Positions 50,508 through 59,425 of a stretch of DNA of 64,000 bases are shown piece by piece. The notes under the pieces were generated by a model that had not been told where the DNA came from, did no database searches, and saw only the letters and a program-made list of their open reading frames with translations. This stretch comes from Ruminococcus flavefaciens ND2009 (lineage in GTDB: Bacteria; Bacillota; Clostridia; Oscillospirales; Ruminococcaceae), in NCBI RefSeq assembly GCF_000621785.1, contig NZ_JHXI01000011.1:62001-126000 (forward strand), given 5' to 3'. Position 1 is the first letter of the stretch. The number at the start of each line of letters is the position of its first letter. A program made the translations under genes and the position numbers.

Positions 50508-53093
50508 TTATGCGTTGGGATTGAGTGTAGGTCTTATGTGGAGGAGGAACTCCTGGATAAAGAGTGCATCGTTAGCAGTCAGACCTGCAGTTGCCTTATC
50601 AACGTCACCGTTGATCTTACCCTGATCCTTCAGGTGCTTGCTGTCGCTGCCCTGGAGACCATACTTGTCGGGGTTAGCGAGAGCCTGCATGATGAGGATA
50701 GCGTCAGCCAGCTCAACCTTGCCGTCGCAGTTTGTATCGCCCCAGAGTACATCTGAAGGAACTGTTGTTGTTACATTAGGAGTTGTTGTAGTTGTAGTTG
50801 TTGTTGTAGGAGGTGTAGTTGTTGTAGTTGTTGTAGGATTATCAGGTGTAACATCGGGATAGAGGAGTGCCATTGTACCATAAGACATAATAGCATCTCC
50901 AGCGTGCCAGAATCTGTGATACTGGAACTGGAAGTCCTTGATATCAACTACGCCGTCACCGTTGTTATCTTTACCCTGGCCCTTGTAGTACTTCTCAGCA
51001 TCCTGATACATACTATCCTGAGCGTACTTGCCGCGGATAGATGAGAATGTAGCGCCGGACTCGAGCTTAGAACCGTCAGGCATTGAGCCCTTGTAGTAAG
51101 AAGGAATGTAAACCTTCTCCTCGAATACTCTCTTCAGGCTGGGATTGCAGTCTGTGAATGTGATACCGATATCGTCACGGCCCTCGTTGTACTGAGCTGT
51201 GAGGAGCTTGTTAGCAAGACGGAGACCCTTTTCAGCAACTGTTGTGCCGTCATCGCTGTTAGCGAACTTAGGATCAACACCCTTAGCTGCTGCATAGTAG
51301 ATAAGTGTGTTACAGAGTGAGGATACGCATCCAACGTCTCCCTGGCCGTAACCACCGATTGTGCAGTGGAGCTTCTGGTTGCCGTCTTCGTTATATGTGC
51401 CTTCCCAAGTATCGGGAGTGCAGGTGTAGTCTGTATCGTTCTTGCCCCAGTCAAGGGTTGAAGGAATACAGTAAGTGTACTCGGTGCCGTCAGGAGCAAC
51501 GAAGTCGAAGTGAGTATTCTCCTCGAACCAAGCGATCCATCTCTCCAGAAGCTTATCGAGAGCTTCGTCGAGCTTCAGGCCGCCGTATGTCTGATTTGTA
51601 ACATCGCCGTCCTTGGATACGATGTAGTACAGCTCAGCAAGACGCTGTGTTGACCATACCTGGTTACCGATCCAGTGGTTGGAACCGGGATCTGCGTATA
51701 CAGGGTGGGGAACGTAAGCCATCTTATAGAATGTAGCGTGGCCGGAAGGATAAGTCTCATAACGACCTCTCCAGCTGTTTGTACAACCACCGGCGAAGGG
51801 TCCTTCTCTTGACTGGAGCCACTGGTACATTTCGATCTGTCTCTTGAGAGACTCCTTATAGTCTTCATCATGACCCTCAGCCTGCATACCGCCGTTGATA
51901 GCGCTGTCAGCGAGGAGAGCGTATGCAGCAAGAGGATTCTGATAGAACTGATGTGAGTGTGAGCAGCCGATCTGCCATGCCCATGTGTACTTACCGTAAG
52001 AAGCTGTGAGAGCTCCGCCCCAAGCAGTGTACCAGGACATGAGATAGTGCTTGCCTTCCATGCCTGCAGCGGGATCACCGATCTTTGTATCCTCAGCGAT
52101 CTTCTTGTAGTACTTATCGAACATATCGTTACGGCACTGGTCACCCATCTTACCTGCAAGAGCAGATACAGATGAATCGCCAGCCTTATATCTGTTTGCG
52201 AAGTAAACAGCCTGGATTGTACGATCCTCAGCGTCAGGAGCGTTTGTGAACGCATACTGTGCAGGAACCTTGTCCTTACCGTTGAAGATAGCCTTGATAC
52301 CGTTACCGTTATCCTTATCAGAGCTTTCCATACCCCACTTAAGTTCCTCAAGACAAGGAGCAGGAACTGTCTCGAAACAAGACTCCTGTTCGCCTCTCTG
52401 GAAGGTATTGATGAATGTGAACTTGCCCTCACCGGGTGTGTCCTTGCTGAACTCATACCAGTCATCAACGTCAGCCAGCCAGTTCATGAGGTAGTAACCG
52501 TTGTCACTGCCGTATGCTGACTTGAATGCGCTGAACATGGGGTTCTCAGCCTTAACGCCGGGCTGCTTTGAAGGATAATCCTCAGGCTTATCACACTCTT
52601 CAGCTGTATCAGCCTCGAGCTTTGAAAGCTTCCAGATCGAGCTGTAGTCGATATCGTCTCTGCCTGCTGCCTCGGACCAGCCGGGGATCATAGCTTCCAT
52701 AGTCTTCCAAGCCTTAGCCAGGTCGCCTGTAGAACCGCTGATCTTGCCTTCCTTAGCGAGAACATCGTGCATAGAAGCCATCCATACGATGTATGACATA
52801 GCCTCAGAAGTTGTCTCGTGACCGTAGTCAGGAGCCTCAACGATGAATGTCTCTACTGAATGGTAAGGAATACCGAAACTGCTGCCGCCGTTGTTCTGGC
52901 TGCTGAGGTAACCGTTCTTCTGACCGTTAGTGATAACGTCATCATAAAGTGATGAGAACATCTCAGCGTAAGAACCGTTTGACTTTGCTGCCTCAGCTGT
53001 AGCTGCTGAAGCCATAGCGGGCATTACTGCTGTTGCGGACATTGCAGCTGCAAGAACGCCAGCTGCGAGAGCCTTATTCTTTTTGCTTATCAT
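50508..53093 (-). CDS. GH48 processive cellulase with dockerin
   Basis: The 861-residue secreted protein has a signal peptide (about 1-30), a full-length GH48 catalytic domain (about 40-750) with the APDYGHETTSEA segment (residues 87-98) that carries the proposed general acid, a Thr-rich linker (about 755-785) and a dockerin (GDTNCDGKVELADAILIMQAL and GDVDKATAGLTANDALFIQEF). GH48 enzymes are the major processive exocellulases of cellulosomes. The dockerin is very similar to that of the GH5-GH5 protein, so both may dock to the same cohesins. The ATG has AGAGGGG upstream. It is driven by the promoter at 53236. Confidence 0.95.
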   Translation of the reverse strand: MISKKNKALAAGVLAAAMSATAVMPAMASAATAEAAKSNGSYAEMFSSLYDDVITNGQKNGYLSSQNNGGSSFGIPYHSVETFIVEAPDYGHETTSEAMSYIVWMASMHDVLAKEGKISGSTGDLAKAWKTMEAMIPGWSEAAGRDDIDYSSIWKLSKLEADTAEECDKPEDYPSKQPGVKAENPMFSAFKSAYGSDNGYYLMNWLADVDDWYEFSKDTPGEGKFTFINTFQRGEQESCFETVPAPCLEELKWGMESSDKDNGNGIKAIFNGKDKVPAQYAFTNAPDAEDRTIQAVYFANRYKAGDSSVSALAGKMGDQCRNDMFDKYYKKIAEDTKIGDPAAGMEGKHYLMSWYTAWGGALTASYGKYTWAWQIGCSHSHQFYQNPLAAYALLADSAINGGMQAEGHDEDYKESLKRQIEMYQWLQSREGPFAGGCTNSWRGRYETYPSGHATFYKMAYVPHPVYADPGSNHWIGNQVWSTQRLAELYYIVSKDGDVTNQTYGGLKLDEALDKLLERWIAWFEENTHFDFVAPDGTEYTYCIPSTLDWGKNDTDYTCTPDTWEGTYNEDGNQKLHCTIGGYGQGDVGCVSSLCNTLIYYAAAKGVDPKFANSDDGTTVAEKGLRLANKLLTAQYNEGRDDIGITFTDCNPSLKRVFEEKVYIPSYYKGSMPDGSKLESGATFSSIRGKYAQDSMYQDAEKYYKGQGKDNNGDGVVDIKDFQFQYHRFWHAGDAIMSYGTMALLYPDVTPDNPTTTTTTTPPTTTTTTTTTPNVTTTVPSDVLWGDTNCDGKVELADAILIMQALANPDKYGLQGSDSKHLKDQGKINGDVDKATAGLTANDALFIQEFLLHIRPTLNPNA

Positions 53094-53143
53094 TTGTTTT
53101 TACCCCTCTCATAATAATATAGTGGTTAAAAAATGGATGATTT

Positions 53144-53212
53144 GTCTCCGATATGGAGACGCATACGAAAATACTTCGTACACTGTGTGCATTTTCACGC
53201 AGACTGCACACA
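53144..53212 (-). promoter_or_regulatory. Three-hairpin 5' leader of the GH48 mRNA
   Basis: Between the promoter and the start codon (about 135 nt) lie three perfect stem-loops in a row: 53184-53212 (8 bp, TGTGTGCA/TGCACACA), 53164-53180 (6 bp, TACGAA/TTCGTA) and 53144-53160 (6 bp, GTCTCC/GGAGAC). None is followed by a T-run, so they are not attenuators by this reading. Stabilisation of an abundant mRNA is one possibility. Confidence 0.6.
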
Positions 53213-53235
53213 ATTCTCAAACTATTTTCAAGATA

Positions 53236-53264
53236 ATTATATTCCACATTTCAGTTTGTGTCAA
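53236..53264 (-). promoter_or_regulatory. Promoter of the GH48 gene
   Basis: TTGACA, 17-nt spacer and TATAAT on the minus strand, an exact consensus; predicted start near 53229. Confidence 0.85.
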
Positions 53265-53304
53265 CAGTTTAGATTGTTTTCACATTTGTGCCAAGTCATT
53301 TTTG

Positions 53305-53315
53305 GTGCAATGCAC
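53305..53315. promoter_or_regulatory. Palindrome upstream of the GH48 promoter
   Basis: GTGCAATGCAC is a perfect inverted repeat around one central base, 40 nt upstream of the GH48 -35 box. The inverted partial copy GTGCC...TTGGTGC lies beside it. It could be an activator site. Confidence 0.35.
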
Positions 53316-53597
53316 ACATTGCCAAAACCATTTTTGTACATTTTGTCTATCCGAAAAATCCCCTCAAAATCGCAATTGTTAACAGAATATTAACCAGTTT
53401 CGATTTTAAACTGTTCCTTCAAACATTCATCACACCCACAATATTCTCTCACAAAACACTCACACTTTGGCTATAATATTTAGCTTAGGGCAGTTTTGCA
53501 TTTTGCAGGCATTATTTCAGTACCATTTCCTGAATTAACATTCTGTTCATATTTTGTTCATCTTGTGTTAATGTTATTCTGCGATAATAAAGCAGTA
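53316..53597. other. AT-rich divergent intergenic region
   Basis: About 280 nt between the GH48 regulatory region and the ABC operon with no gene. It holds TATAAT-like boxes without good partners (for example 53472-53477) and two TGTTCAT repeats near 53543-53560. Open frames across it have no ribosome site. Confidence 0.5.
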
Positions 53598-53606
53598 TGC
53601 TATGAT
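53598..53606 (+). promoter_or_regulatory. Possible extended -10 promoter of the ABC operon
   Basis: TGCTATGAT fits an extended -10 box (TGn then TATGAT) about 64 nt upstream of the ATPase start. The -35 region is poor, so this is a weak call. Confidence 0.35.
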
Positions 53607-53669
53607 GGCATAAAAGCACCATGCTTTTACTTTTTTAATTCAGATTTTTCGATCGGAAAGGAGCACCTC

Positions 53670-54713
53670 ATGATTACTATTGAAAATCTTACGAAGTATT
53701 ACGGCAGCAACCGTGCCGTGAATCATATAAGCTTTACAATAAATGATAATGAGATACTCGGCTTTCTCGGACCCAACGGTGCGGGGAAATCGACCACTAT
53801 GAACATGATTGCAGGATACCTGCCCATGTCCGACGGCAAGGTGACCATAAACGGCGCCGACGTCACCAAGGAGCCTTTGAAGGCAAAGCGAAACCTGGGC
53901 TACCTCCCCGAGATACCTCCCGTATATCCCGACATGAAGGTACATGAATACCTGTCATTCTGTGCAGGACTCAAGAAGGTACCCGTGGGCGAGCGCAAGT
54001 CCGAGATAGACCGCGTTATGGGACTTCTCAAGATAAAGGACGTAAAGGGCAAGCTGATACGCAACCTTTCAAAGGGCTATAAGCAGCGTGTGGGCTTCGC
54101 ACAGGCGCTTCTGGGCGACCCCAAGTTCCTCATACTGGACGAGCCTACCGTAGGTCTCGACCCCAACCAGGTAGCAGAGGTCCGCGAGCTCATCAAGAGC
54201 CTGAAGAAGGACCACTCGGTAATATTCAGCTCACATATCCTCAGCGAGGTCAGTGCGGTCTGCGACCGTGTGGTCATCATCAACAAGGGCGACATCAGAG
54301 CTATCGACACCATTGAAAATCTGGAGAGATCCTTCACCGTTTCACTCGTCCTTCATATTAAAATAAAGGGCAGCAAGGGTAAGGCAGCCTCTATAATCGA
54401 AATGACCAAGGGCGTCAAGGAGATAACCGCCGTTGACGACGAGGGTGAGGGAGTTTACTCCTTTACCGTACAGCTGGAGGGCGACTCCGACAGCGTAAGA
54501 GACGCAGTCATGGCTGAATGCCTCAAAAACGGCATCAGCATCATCGAGATATACACCGACAGACCCAACCTCGAAAGCGTATTCATCGAGCTCATCAACC
54601 GTCCCGCCAAGAAGGACGGTCTCCGCGAGCTACTTGACGAGATGCCCGATGAGTCCGGCGATAGTGACGAGACCGGGGACGAGGACGAAACAGAAGAAAA
54701 GGAGGAAGAGTAA
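53670..54713 (+). CDS. ABC transporter ATP-binding protein (GldA/NatA-like)
   Basis: The 347-residue product has Walker A GPNGAGKST, signature LSKGYKQRVG, Walker B FLILDEPTVGLDP and the H-loop SSHIL. A C-terminal extension of about 100 residues includes an acidic tail (DEMPDESGDSDE...). It energises the transporter encoded by the next genes. The ATG at 53670 has AAAGGAG 6 nt upstream; the frame runs further upstream without support. The permease starts 1 nt after its stop. Confidence 0.93.
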   Translation: MITIENLTKYYGSNRAVNHISFTINDNEILGFLGPNGAGKSTTMNMIAGYLPMSDGKVTINGADVTKEPLKAKRNLGYLPEIPPVYPDMKVHEYLSFCAGLKKVPVGERKSEIDRVMGLLKIKDVKGKLIRNLSKGYKQRVGFAQALLGDPKFLILDEPTVGLDPNQVAEVRELIKSLKKDHSVIFSSHILSEVSAVCDRVVIINKGDIRAIDTIENLERSFTVSLVLHIKIKGSKGKAASIIEMTKGVKEITAVDDEGEGVYSFTVQLEGDSDSVRDAVMAECLKNGISIIEIYTDRPNLESVFIELINRPAKKDGLRELLDEMPDESGDSDETGDEDETEEKEEE

Positions 54714-54714
54714 T

Positions 54715-55449
54715 ATGTTTCCTATTTATAAAAAGGAGCTGCAATCCTTCTTCTACACTCCTTTCGCTTACGCAATGGCAATGCTGTTCATGCTGCTGTT
54801 CTCGCTGAGCTTCTCAACGGGTATCGCAAGGCTCAACGATTCGCACACCTGGGCATTCTCATTCACCGAGATGTTCTACTCCGTCATACTCTACTTCATA
54901 TTCCTGCTGCCCATACTCACCATGAGGACCTTCGCCGATGAGCGAAAGAACGGCACCGAGGTGCTGCTGATGACCTCACCTGTCAGCACAGGCAGGATAG
55001 TCATCGCAAAGTTCCTGGCAAACATCACCGTATACCTCTTCATGCTGGCAGGCACAGTAATCTTCCCCATAATCACCGCCATAAAGGGCGAGGTGGTCAT
55101 GAGCCAGCTCATATGCGCCTATATCGGCATTTTCTTCTGGGGCGCAATGTACATCGCACTGGGTATGCTCATCTCGGCATTTACCGAAAACTCCATCATC
55201 GCCGCCATCATCGGCGAAGTTGTGATGTTTGCACTGCTCTTCGTTGACGATTTTGCCAACACACCATTCATTTCCCAGTACCCTGCGATAAAAAAATTCC
55301 TTTACGCATTTGCCGCTCAGCCAAGATTTTCATACTTCTCAGAGGGCTTCATCCGCCTCTCGGATCTGACATTCTTCCTCTCGGCAATAATCGTGCTTCT
55401 CATCTGGACTTACATAGCCATTGAGAAAAGACGCTGGAACAGGGGGTAA
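54715..55449 (+). CDS. ABC-2-type permease (GldF-like)
   Basis: The 244-residue product has six hydrophobic segments and the ABC-2 permease block MRTFADERKNGTEVLLMTSPVS (about residues 64-85). With the ATPase 1 nt upstream it forms an exporter core. GldF-type permeases are named from gliding bacteria, but the family is widespread in non-gliding Firmicutes. GGAGG lies 9 nt upstream. Confidence 0.88.
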   Translation: MFPIYKKELQSFFYTPFAYAMAMLFMLLFSLSFSTGIARLNDSHTWAFSFTEMFYSVILYFIFLLPILTMRTFADERKNGTEVLLMTSPVSTGRIVIAKFLANITVYLFMLAGTVIFPIITAIKGEVVMSQLICAYIGIFFWGAMYIALGMLISAFTENSIIAAIIGEVVMFALLFVDDFANTPFISQYPAIKKFLYAFAAQPRFSYFSEGFIRLSDLTFFLSAIIVLLIWTYIAIEKRRWNRG

Positions 55450-55455
55450 ACTTAA

Positions 55456-56976
55456 ATGGAAAAGCAGAAGAAGAAGAAAAAACTTGACCTTTCCGGCGCA
55501 TTCGCCTTCATCCTGGCAATACTTGTGCTGGTAATATTCATACCGATAAACCTTATCGTCAGCTACTATGACAAGGGCTTCGACATGACGCCCTCAAAGA
55601 AGTACACCCTTGACGACAAGACGGTAAAGCTCATAAATGACAACGCTGACAAGGAGATAGAGCTTTACTTCCTGTACGAGCTGGAGGATCTCCGCACATC
55701 TAAACGTAACGACCTCCTCCCCCTCTATCATACTCTCAATCAGCTGAAGGATTTCGACAATATAAAATTCACCAGCTTCGACCCCAATGAGAACGCCACT
55801 CTGACCAGATCACTGGATCCCGAGGGAGTTATCGCTCCCGAAATGGGCGACATCATTATAAGATGCAACGGCATCACCAAGAAGGTCAGCCAGTACAAGG
55901 TATTCCAGAAGGACGCACAGGGCGTCAATGAGTACGCAGGCGAGCAGCTCATAGACTCTGCCATCGCCACCTGTGTCAGCGGTTCACTCCCCACAGTATA
56001 CTTCCTGACAGGTCATGGTGAAAAGACCATAGAGAACAACTTCTCTTTCTTCGTCTCCAAGATCAAGGCAAATGATTACGCAGTAGAGGAGCTTGACCTC
56101 GACAAGGAGGGCGCTGTACCCTCCAATGCAAAGATAATCTACCTTGCAGGTCCCCAGCAGGACATCACTGCCAAGGAGAAGGACCTTCTTCTTGAGTATG
56201 CCGACAACGGCGGTGCTCTCTCCTTCCTTCTTGACCCCTGCGACACCGAGGGACGCTTCTATAATATAGAGGCAGTAATGGAATACTTCGGACTTATCCT
56301 TGATTACAACATCGTTACCGAATCAAACTATGAGAATATGCTCGATAACAATGAGGGAAAACAGGTAGAGGAATACTTCCGCGTTGACTATCCCGCAGGC
56401 GCAAAGTACAATGACGAGTTCACACAGGACCTCACCTCCGATATCCTCGAGCAGGTATCCGCAGGCAAGTTCGTGGCAGGTATCTACTCCCCCAGAAGCA
56501 TCACCGAGATCCCTGTTGACAGCTTCCCGGGAGCAGGGTACACCGAGCTCTCATCAGTTGTAAAGAACATCAGCTCCGACAGCGGCTACACCACGATCAG
56601 CAAGGCAATGGGCGGTGACGAGATAACAGCCGAACAGGCAGACAATATGCTCACAGGTCTGGATCTTGACTTCGGCTACTATTCATTCAACAAGCAGACA
56701 AACGCAAAGATGTTCTGTCTGGGAACCAGCGCTGTCGTTGACGATGCTTACGCCAATATCAGCACCACAGGTACACAGATGCTGGTACTGTTCAGCAACA
56801 CCTGGCTCTATGACGGCGATGTTCAGTTCGACGTCGGAAACAAGTTCAACTCCTACGATAAGATCACCTTCAAGAACGCCGAGGAAGCCAAGCACACCAT
56901 GATCATCGTATACGTGATACCTCTGGTAATAGCTGCCATCGGTATAGTTGTATGGCTGAAAAGGAGACACTCCTGA
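55456..56976 (+). CDS. GldG-like extracytoplasmic ABC auxiliary protein
   Basis: The 506-residue product has an N-terminal basic stretch and helix (about residues 15-36), a large extracytoplasmic domain with FLTGHGEKTIE, IIYLAGPQQDITAKEKDLLLEYADNGGALSFLLDP, and a C-terminal helix (about 478-500). This is the GldG/ABC_transp_aux layout. It is 6 nt after the permease and overlaps the DUF4340 gene by 1 nt. Its substrate is unknown. Confidence 0.85.
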   Translation: MEKQKKKKKLDLSGAFAFILAILVLVIFIPINLIVSYYDKGFDMTPSKKYTLDDKTVKLINDNADKEIELYFLYELEDLRTSKRNDLLPLYHTLNQLKDFDNIKFTSFDPNENATLTRSLDPEGVIAPEMGDIIIRCNGITKKVSQYKVFQKDAQGVNEYAGEQLIDSAIATCVSGSLPTVYFLTGHGEKTIENNFSFFVSKIKANDYAVEELDLDKEGAVPSNAKIIYLAGPQQDITAKEKDLLLEYADNGGALSFLLDPCDTEGRFYNIEAVMEYFGLILDYNIVTESNYENMLDNNEGKQVEEYFRVDYPAGAKYNDEFTQDLTSDILEQVSAGKFVAGIYSPRSITEIPVDSFPGAGYTELSSVVKNISSDSGYTTISKAMGGDEITAEQADNMLTGLDLDFGYYSFNKQTNAKMFCLGTSAVVDDAYANISTTGTQMLVLFSNTWLYDGDVQFDVGNKFNSYDKITFKNAEEAKHTMIIVYVIPLVIAAIGIVVWLKRRHS

Positions 56977-58346
56977 TGAAAAAAGCAATTATCGCCCTTG
57001 TTGTTCTGATCGTTGCGGCAGTCGCCTCTGTGGGCACGCTGATCGCAGTAAAGAACAGCAAGGAAAAGGAAAAACAGCAGGCAAGCAAGGTGCTTGCGGA
57101 GAACGATATATTCCGCTTCGATCCCTACTCTCCCACAAAGATAGTATTCTCAAAGGGAGACGAGACCTACACCGCAGAAAAGAAGGACAAAGTATGGTCG
57201 CTGGATAACGGCGAATTCGAGCTGGATCAGAATTACTGCCAGCTCATATGCACCTATCTTTCAGACCTGACCGCCGAGACAAACTACGGCGAGATAACCG
57301 ACGAAAAGCTTGATATGTACGGCCTCAGAGACACAGACACCATAGAGGTCACAGAACCCTCGGGCACTCACACTATCCACATCGGAAACGAGAGCCCCAT
57401 GCAGGACTACTACTATGTAACAGCAGACGGCAGAGACAAGGTATTCGCCATTGAATACATGAAGGGCAGCGTTCTCAAGCTGGACAGGCTCCTGCTGAAG
57501 AACAAGATGCTTCTCCCCTACGATCTTTACAACATAAAGGAGGTCATCATCAGCAAGGAGGGCAAGACCACCCTCGATGTCAGCTACGATCCGGATACTC
57601 AGCAGTGGTCACTGCCCGATGAGTATTCTCTGCTCCAGACCGACCCCACTGCCATAACCGCCAAGCTCAACGGACTTGTCCGTCTTGAGTCTCAGGAAAT
57701 GCTGGACGAAAAGCTTGAGGATCTTGAGAAATACGGTCTCGACAAGCCCTACGCGGAAATGACCGTAAAGGGTCTGGACGGTACACAGCGTGACCTCAAG
57801 TTCTGCTTCAACGACGACTATCCTGATTACTGCATAGTCCTTGTTGACGGTGAACAGGTAGAGCTTTACTACAAGGCAGACCTGGACATCATAGACTATA
57901 CCGCATATAACTTCATCGTACAGAACTACATCGCAGCCCGTTCCTACAACACAAAGGAGTTCACTCTGAACTACAACGGAAACAACGATGAGTTCAAGGT
58001 AGACCTGGACAATAACGAGTGTACGGTAAACGGCAAGAAGATCTCCATTGAATCCACCGAGAACTACCTTGCATTCGATAATTTCTTCAACTCCGTATCC
58101 GTACTCAAGCTCACAGGCACAGACGCAGAGGCAAAGCCCGAGCTGAAGGATCCCGAGCTCACAGCAGAGTTCACCTTCACAGAGGGAGATCCCGTAAAGA
58201 TCGACCTTGTAAAGGGCGAGGGCACAATCTACTATGTATTCCGCGACGGCAAGTACACAGGCGGATATATCGACGAGACGTCCCTCAAGGGAAGAAATTC
58301 CCTCGGTGAATTCTACCTGAAGTTCAAGAACATAGCAGGATTTTAA
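56976..58346 (+). CDS. DUF4340 membrane-anchored protein
   Basis: The 456-residue product has an N-terminal helix (about residues 4-24) and a repeated beta-rich extracytoplasmic domain with LYGLRDTDTIEVTEPSG-type and KYGLDKPYAEMTVKGLDG-type segments, typical of DUF4340. These proteins usually accompany GldF/GldG-like ABC transporters. The ATG overlaps the upstream TGA and has AAAGGAG 9 nt before it. It ends the operon; terminator H1 follows at 58386. Confidence 0.85.
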   Translation: MKKAIIALVVLIVAAVASVGTLIAVKNSKEKEKQQASKVLAENDIFRFDPYSPTKIVFSKGDETYTAEKKDKVWSLDNGEFELDQNYCQLICTYLSDLTAETNYGEITDEKLDMYGLRDTDTIEVTEPSGTHTIHIGNESPMQDYYYVTADGRDKVFAIEYMKGSVLKLDRLLLKNKMLLPYDLYNIKEVIISKEGKTTLDVSYDPDTQQWSLPDEYSLLQTDPTAITAKLNGLVRLESQEMLDEKLEDLEKYGLDKPYAEMTVKGLDGTQRDLKFCFNDDYPDYCIVLVDGEQVELYYKADLDIIDYTAYNFIVQNYIAARSYNTKEFTLNYNGNNDEFKVDLDNNECTVNGKKISIESTENYLAFDNFFNSVSVLKLTGTDAEAKPELKDPELTAEFTFTEGDPVKIDLVKGEGTIYYVFRDGKYTGGYIDETSLKGRNSLGEFYLKFKNIAGF

Positions 58347-58385
58347 AGCACCGCAGCACAGACGGCGCTGATATAGAAGTTTTTA

Positions 58386-58428
58386 GCCATAGTATTTCTG
58401 ATGTACGATCAGAAGTGCTATGGCTTTT
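58386..58428 (+). terminator. Terminator hairpin of the ABC operon (H1 family, copy 2)
   Basis: A 39-nt inverted repeat with arms GCCATAGTATTTCTGA and TCAGAAGTGCTATGGC (two wobbles, no mismatch), followed by TTTT. It is preceded by ATATAGAAGTTTTT, as is the copy at 998-1036. Confidence 0.8.
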
Positions 58429-58431
58429 CTA

Positions 58432-58460
58432 TTGACAGCGCTGAGAGCCCGAACTATAAT
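58432..58460 (+). promoter_or_regulatory. Orphan sigma-A promoter after the ABC operon
   Basis: TTGACA, 17-nt spacer and TATAAT, an exact consensus, 3 nt after the terminator's T-run. Rightward transcription would enter the palindromic element at 58470, with no rightward gene before 59740. Confidence 0.75.
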
Positions 58461-58469
58461 CTTTGCTGC

Positions 58470-58628
58470 ATAAATCATAATTTTGCGAAGCTAAATTATG
58501 ATTTGAGCCCTTAGCCCTTAGCCGTTAGCTAATGTAGGGGACGCCGCCCCCGGCGTCCCGCGAGATATATTACACACCCAACGGGACGTCGAGGACGTCG
58601 TCCCCTACAAATGTAAATTCTGATTTAT
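58470..58628 (+). repeat. 159-bp palindromic element (copy D)
   Basis: The element starts ATAAATCATAATTTTGC, carries AAATTATGATTTGAGCCCTTAGC-type repeats, the GGGGACGCCG/CGGCGTCCCG hairpin, ACGGGACGTCGAGGACGTCG arms and ends in CTACAAATG and TGATTTAT. Copies at 28168 (reverse) and 33431 are close matches. It is non-coding. Confidence 0.8.
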
Positions 58629-58643
58629 CATTACAATCCAAAA

Positions 58644-58672
58644 GCCCCTGAGCGTTTCAATTGCTCAGGGGC
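58644..58672 (-). terminator. Terminator of tetR (H2 family)
   Basis: On the minus strand GCCCCTGAGCA and CGCTCAGGGGC form an 11-bp stem (one mismatch or bulge at the loop side) followed by TTTTGG, about 22 nt past the tetR stop. Confidence 0.7.
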
Positions 58673-58694
58673 ATAATTTATATATGGGTACGGA

Positions 58695-59309
58695 TCAGTC
58701 CTTCGCTTTCTTCTCATGCTGTGAGATTATGAGCCTTATGGAGCTGTACAGATAGGGCTTCAGCTCCACAAGTGAGCAGGGCTCCTTATAAAGAATGACA
58801 GAATAACAGGTGGAGCTCACCAGCTCGATTATCATGAACAGCATTATCTCAGGGTCACGGAAGCCGTTCGGCGCCTCCGACAGCATCTTGTAGTAGACCT
58901 CGGAGAAGTTCACATCGTCTTCGGAAACGGGTGTGGTTATGGCGTTCTTGAATATGCCCCAGCTGAGGTTTTTCGATATGAAGGTGAGCAGGGACTGGTT
59001 ATTGTTGAGCTGATTTATGATATTGTCGATTATCCTTATGAGCTTTTCCTCAAAGGGCAGGTCGTTTATACTGTCACCAAGCTCGCTGAGCGCAGTTTTG
59101 AAAAGCTGGCTGGACTTGTGGGACACAAGCTTGTTGCGTATATCGTATTTGTCCTTGAAATAGAGATAGAATGTTCCCTTTGCAACTCCTGCCTTGTTCA
59201 CGATGTCAGTTATGGAAGTCTTGCTGAAGCCCTTTGTGGTAAAGAACTCAAATGCCGTTTTCAGCAGGGAGTTTTCCTTCAGCTTTTTGTTAAGGTCAAC
59301 CTTTCCCAT
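58695..59309 (-). CDS. TetR-family transcriptional regulator
   Basis: The 204-residue product has an N-terminal TetR helix-turn-helix (TSITDIVNKAGVAKGTFYLYFKDKYDI, about residues 29-55) and a helical ligand-binding domain. It probably represses its own gene and the divergent exporter operon by binding the palindromes at 59426, 59480 and 59514. The ligand is unknown. The ATG at 59309 has AGGAAAGG-type sequence upstream. It ends at the hairpin at 58644. Confidence 0.9.
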   Translation of the reverse strand: MGKVDLNKKLKENSLLKTAFEFFTTKGFSKTSITDIVNKAGVAKGTFYLYFKDKYDIRNKLVSHKSSQLFKTALSELGDSINDLPFEEKLIRIIDNIINQLNNNQSLLTFISKNLSWGIFKNAITTPVSEDDVNFSEVYYKMLSEAPNGFRDPEIMLFMIIELVSSTCYSVILYKEPCSLVELKPYLYSSIRLIISQHEKKAKD

Positions 59310-59387
59310 TTTTACACACCTTTCCTGAGGATGTACGGAACGTCCTTGTTCGTTGCTTTATTCTTTCCGTTTCGTAGTCACATCATA

Positions 59388-59416
59388 ATTATAGCCCGAA
59401 AAAACGGCTCTGTCAA
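59388..59416 (-). promoter_or_regulatory. Promoter of tetR
   Basis: TTGACA, 17-nt spacer and TATAAT on the minus strand. The first operator lies 9 nt upstream of its -35 box. Confidence 0.85.
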
Positions 59417-59425
59417 GGCTGTAAA

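Noticed and set aside
51575..52468. A 297-codon minus-strand frame inside the GH48 gene
   Set aside because: It is an alternative frame on the same strand as GH48, with no ribosome site, caused by biased codon use.
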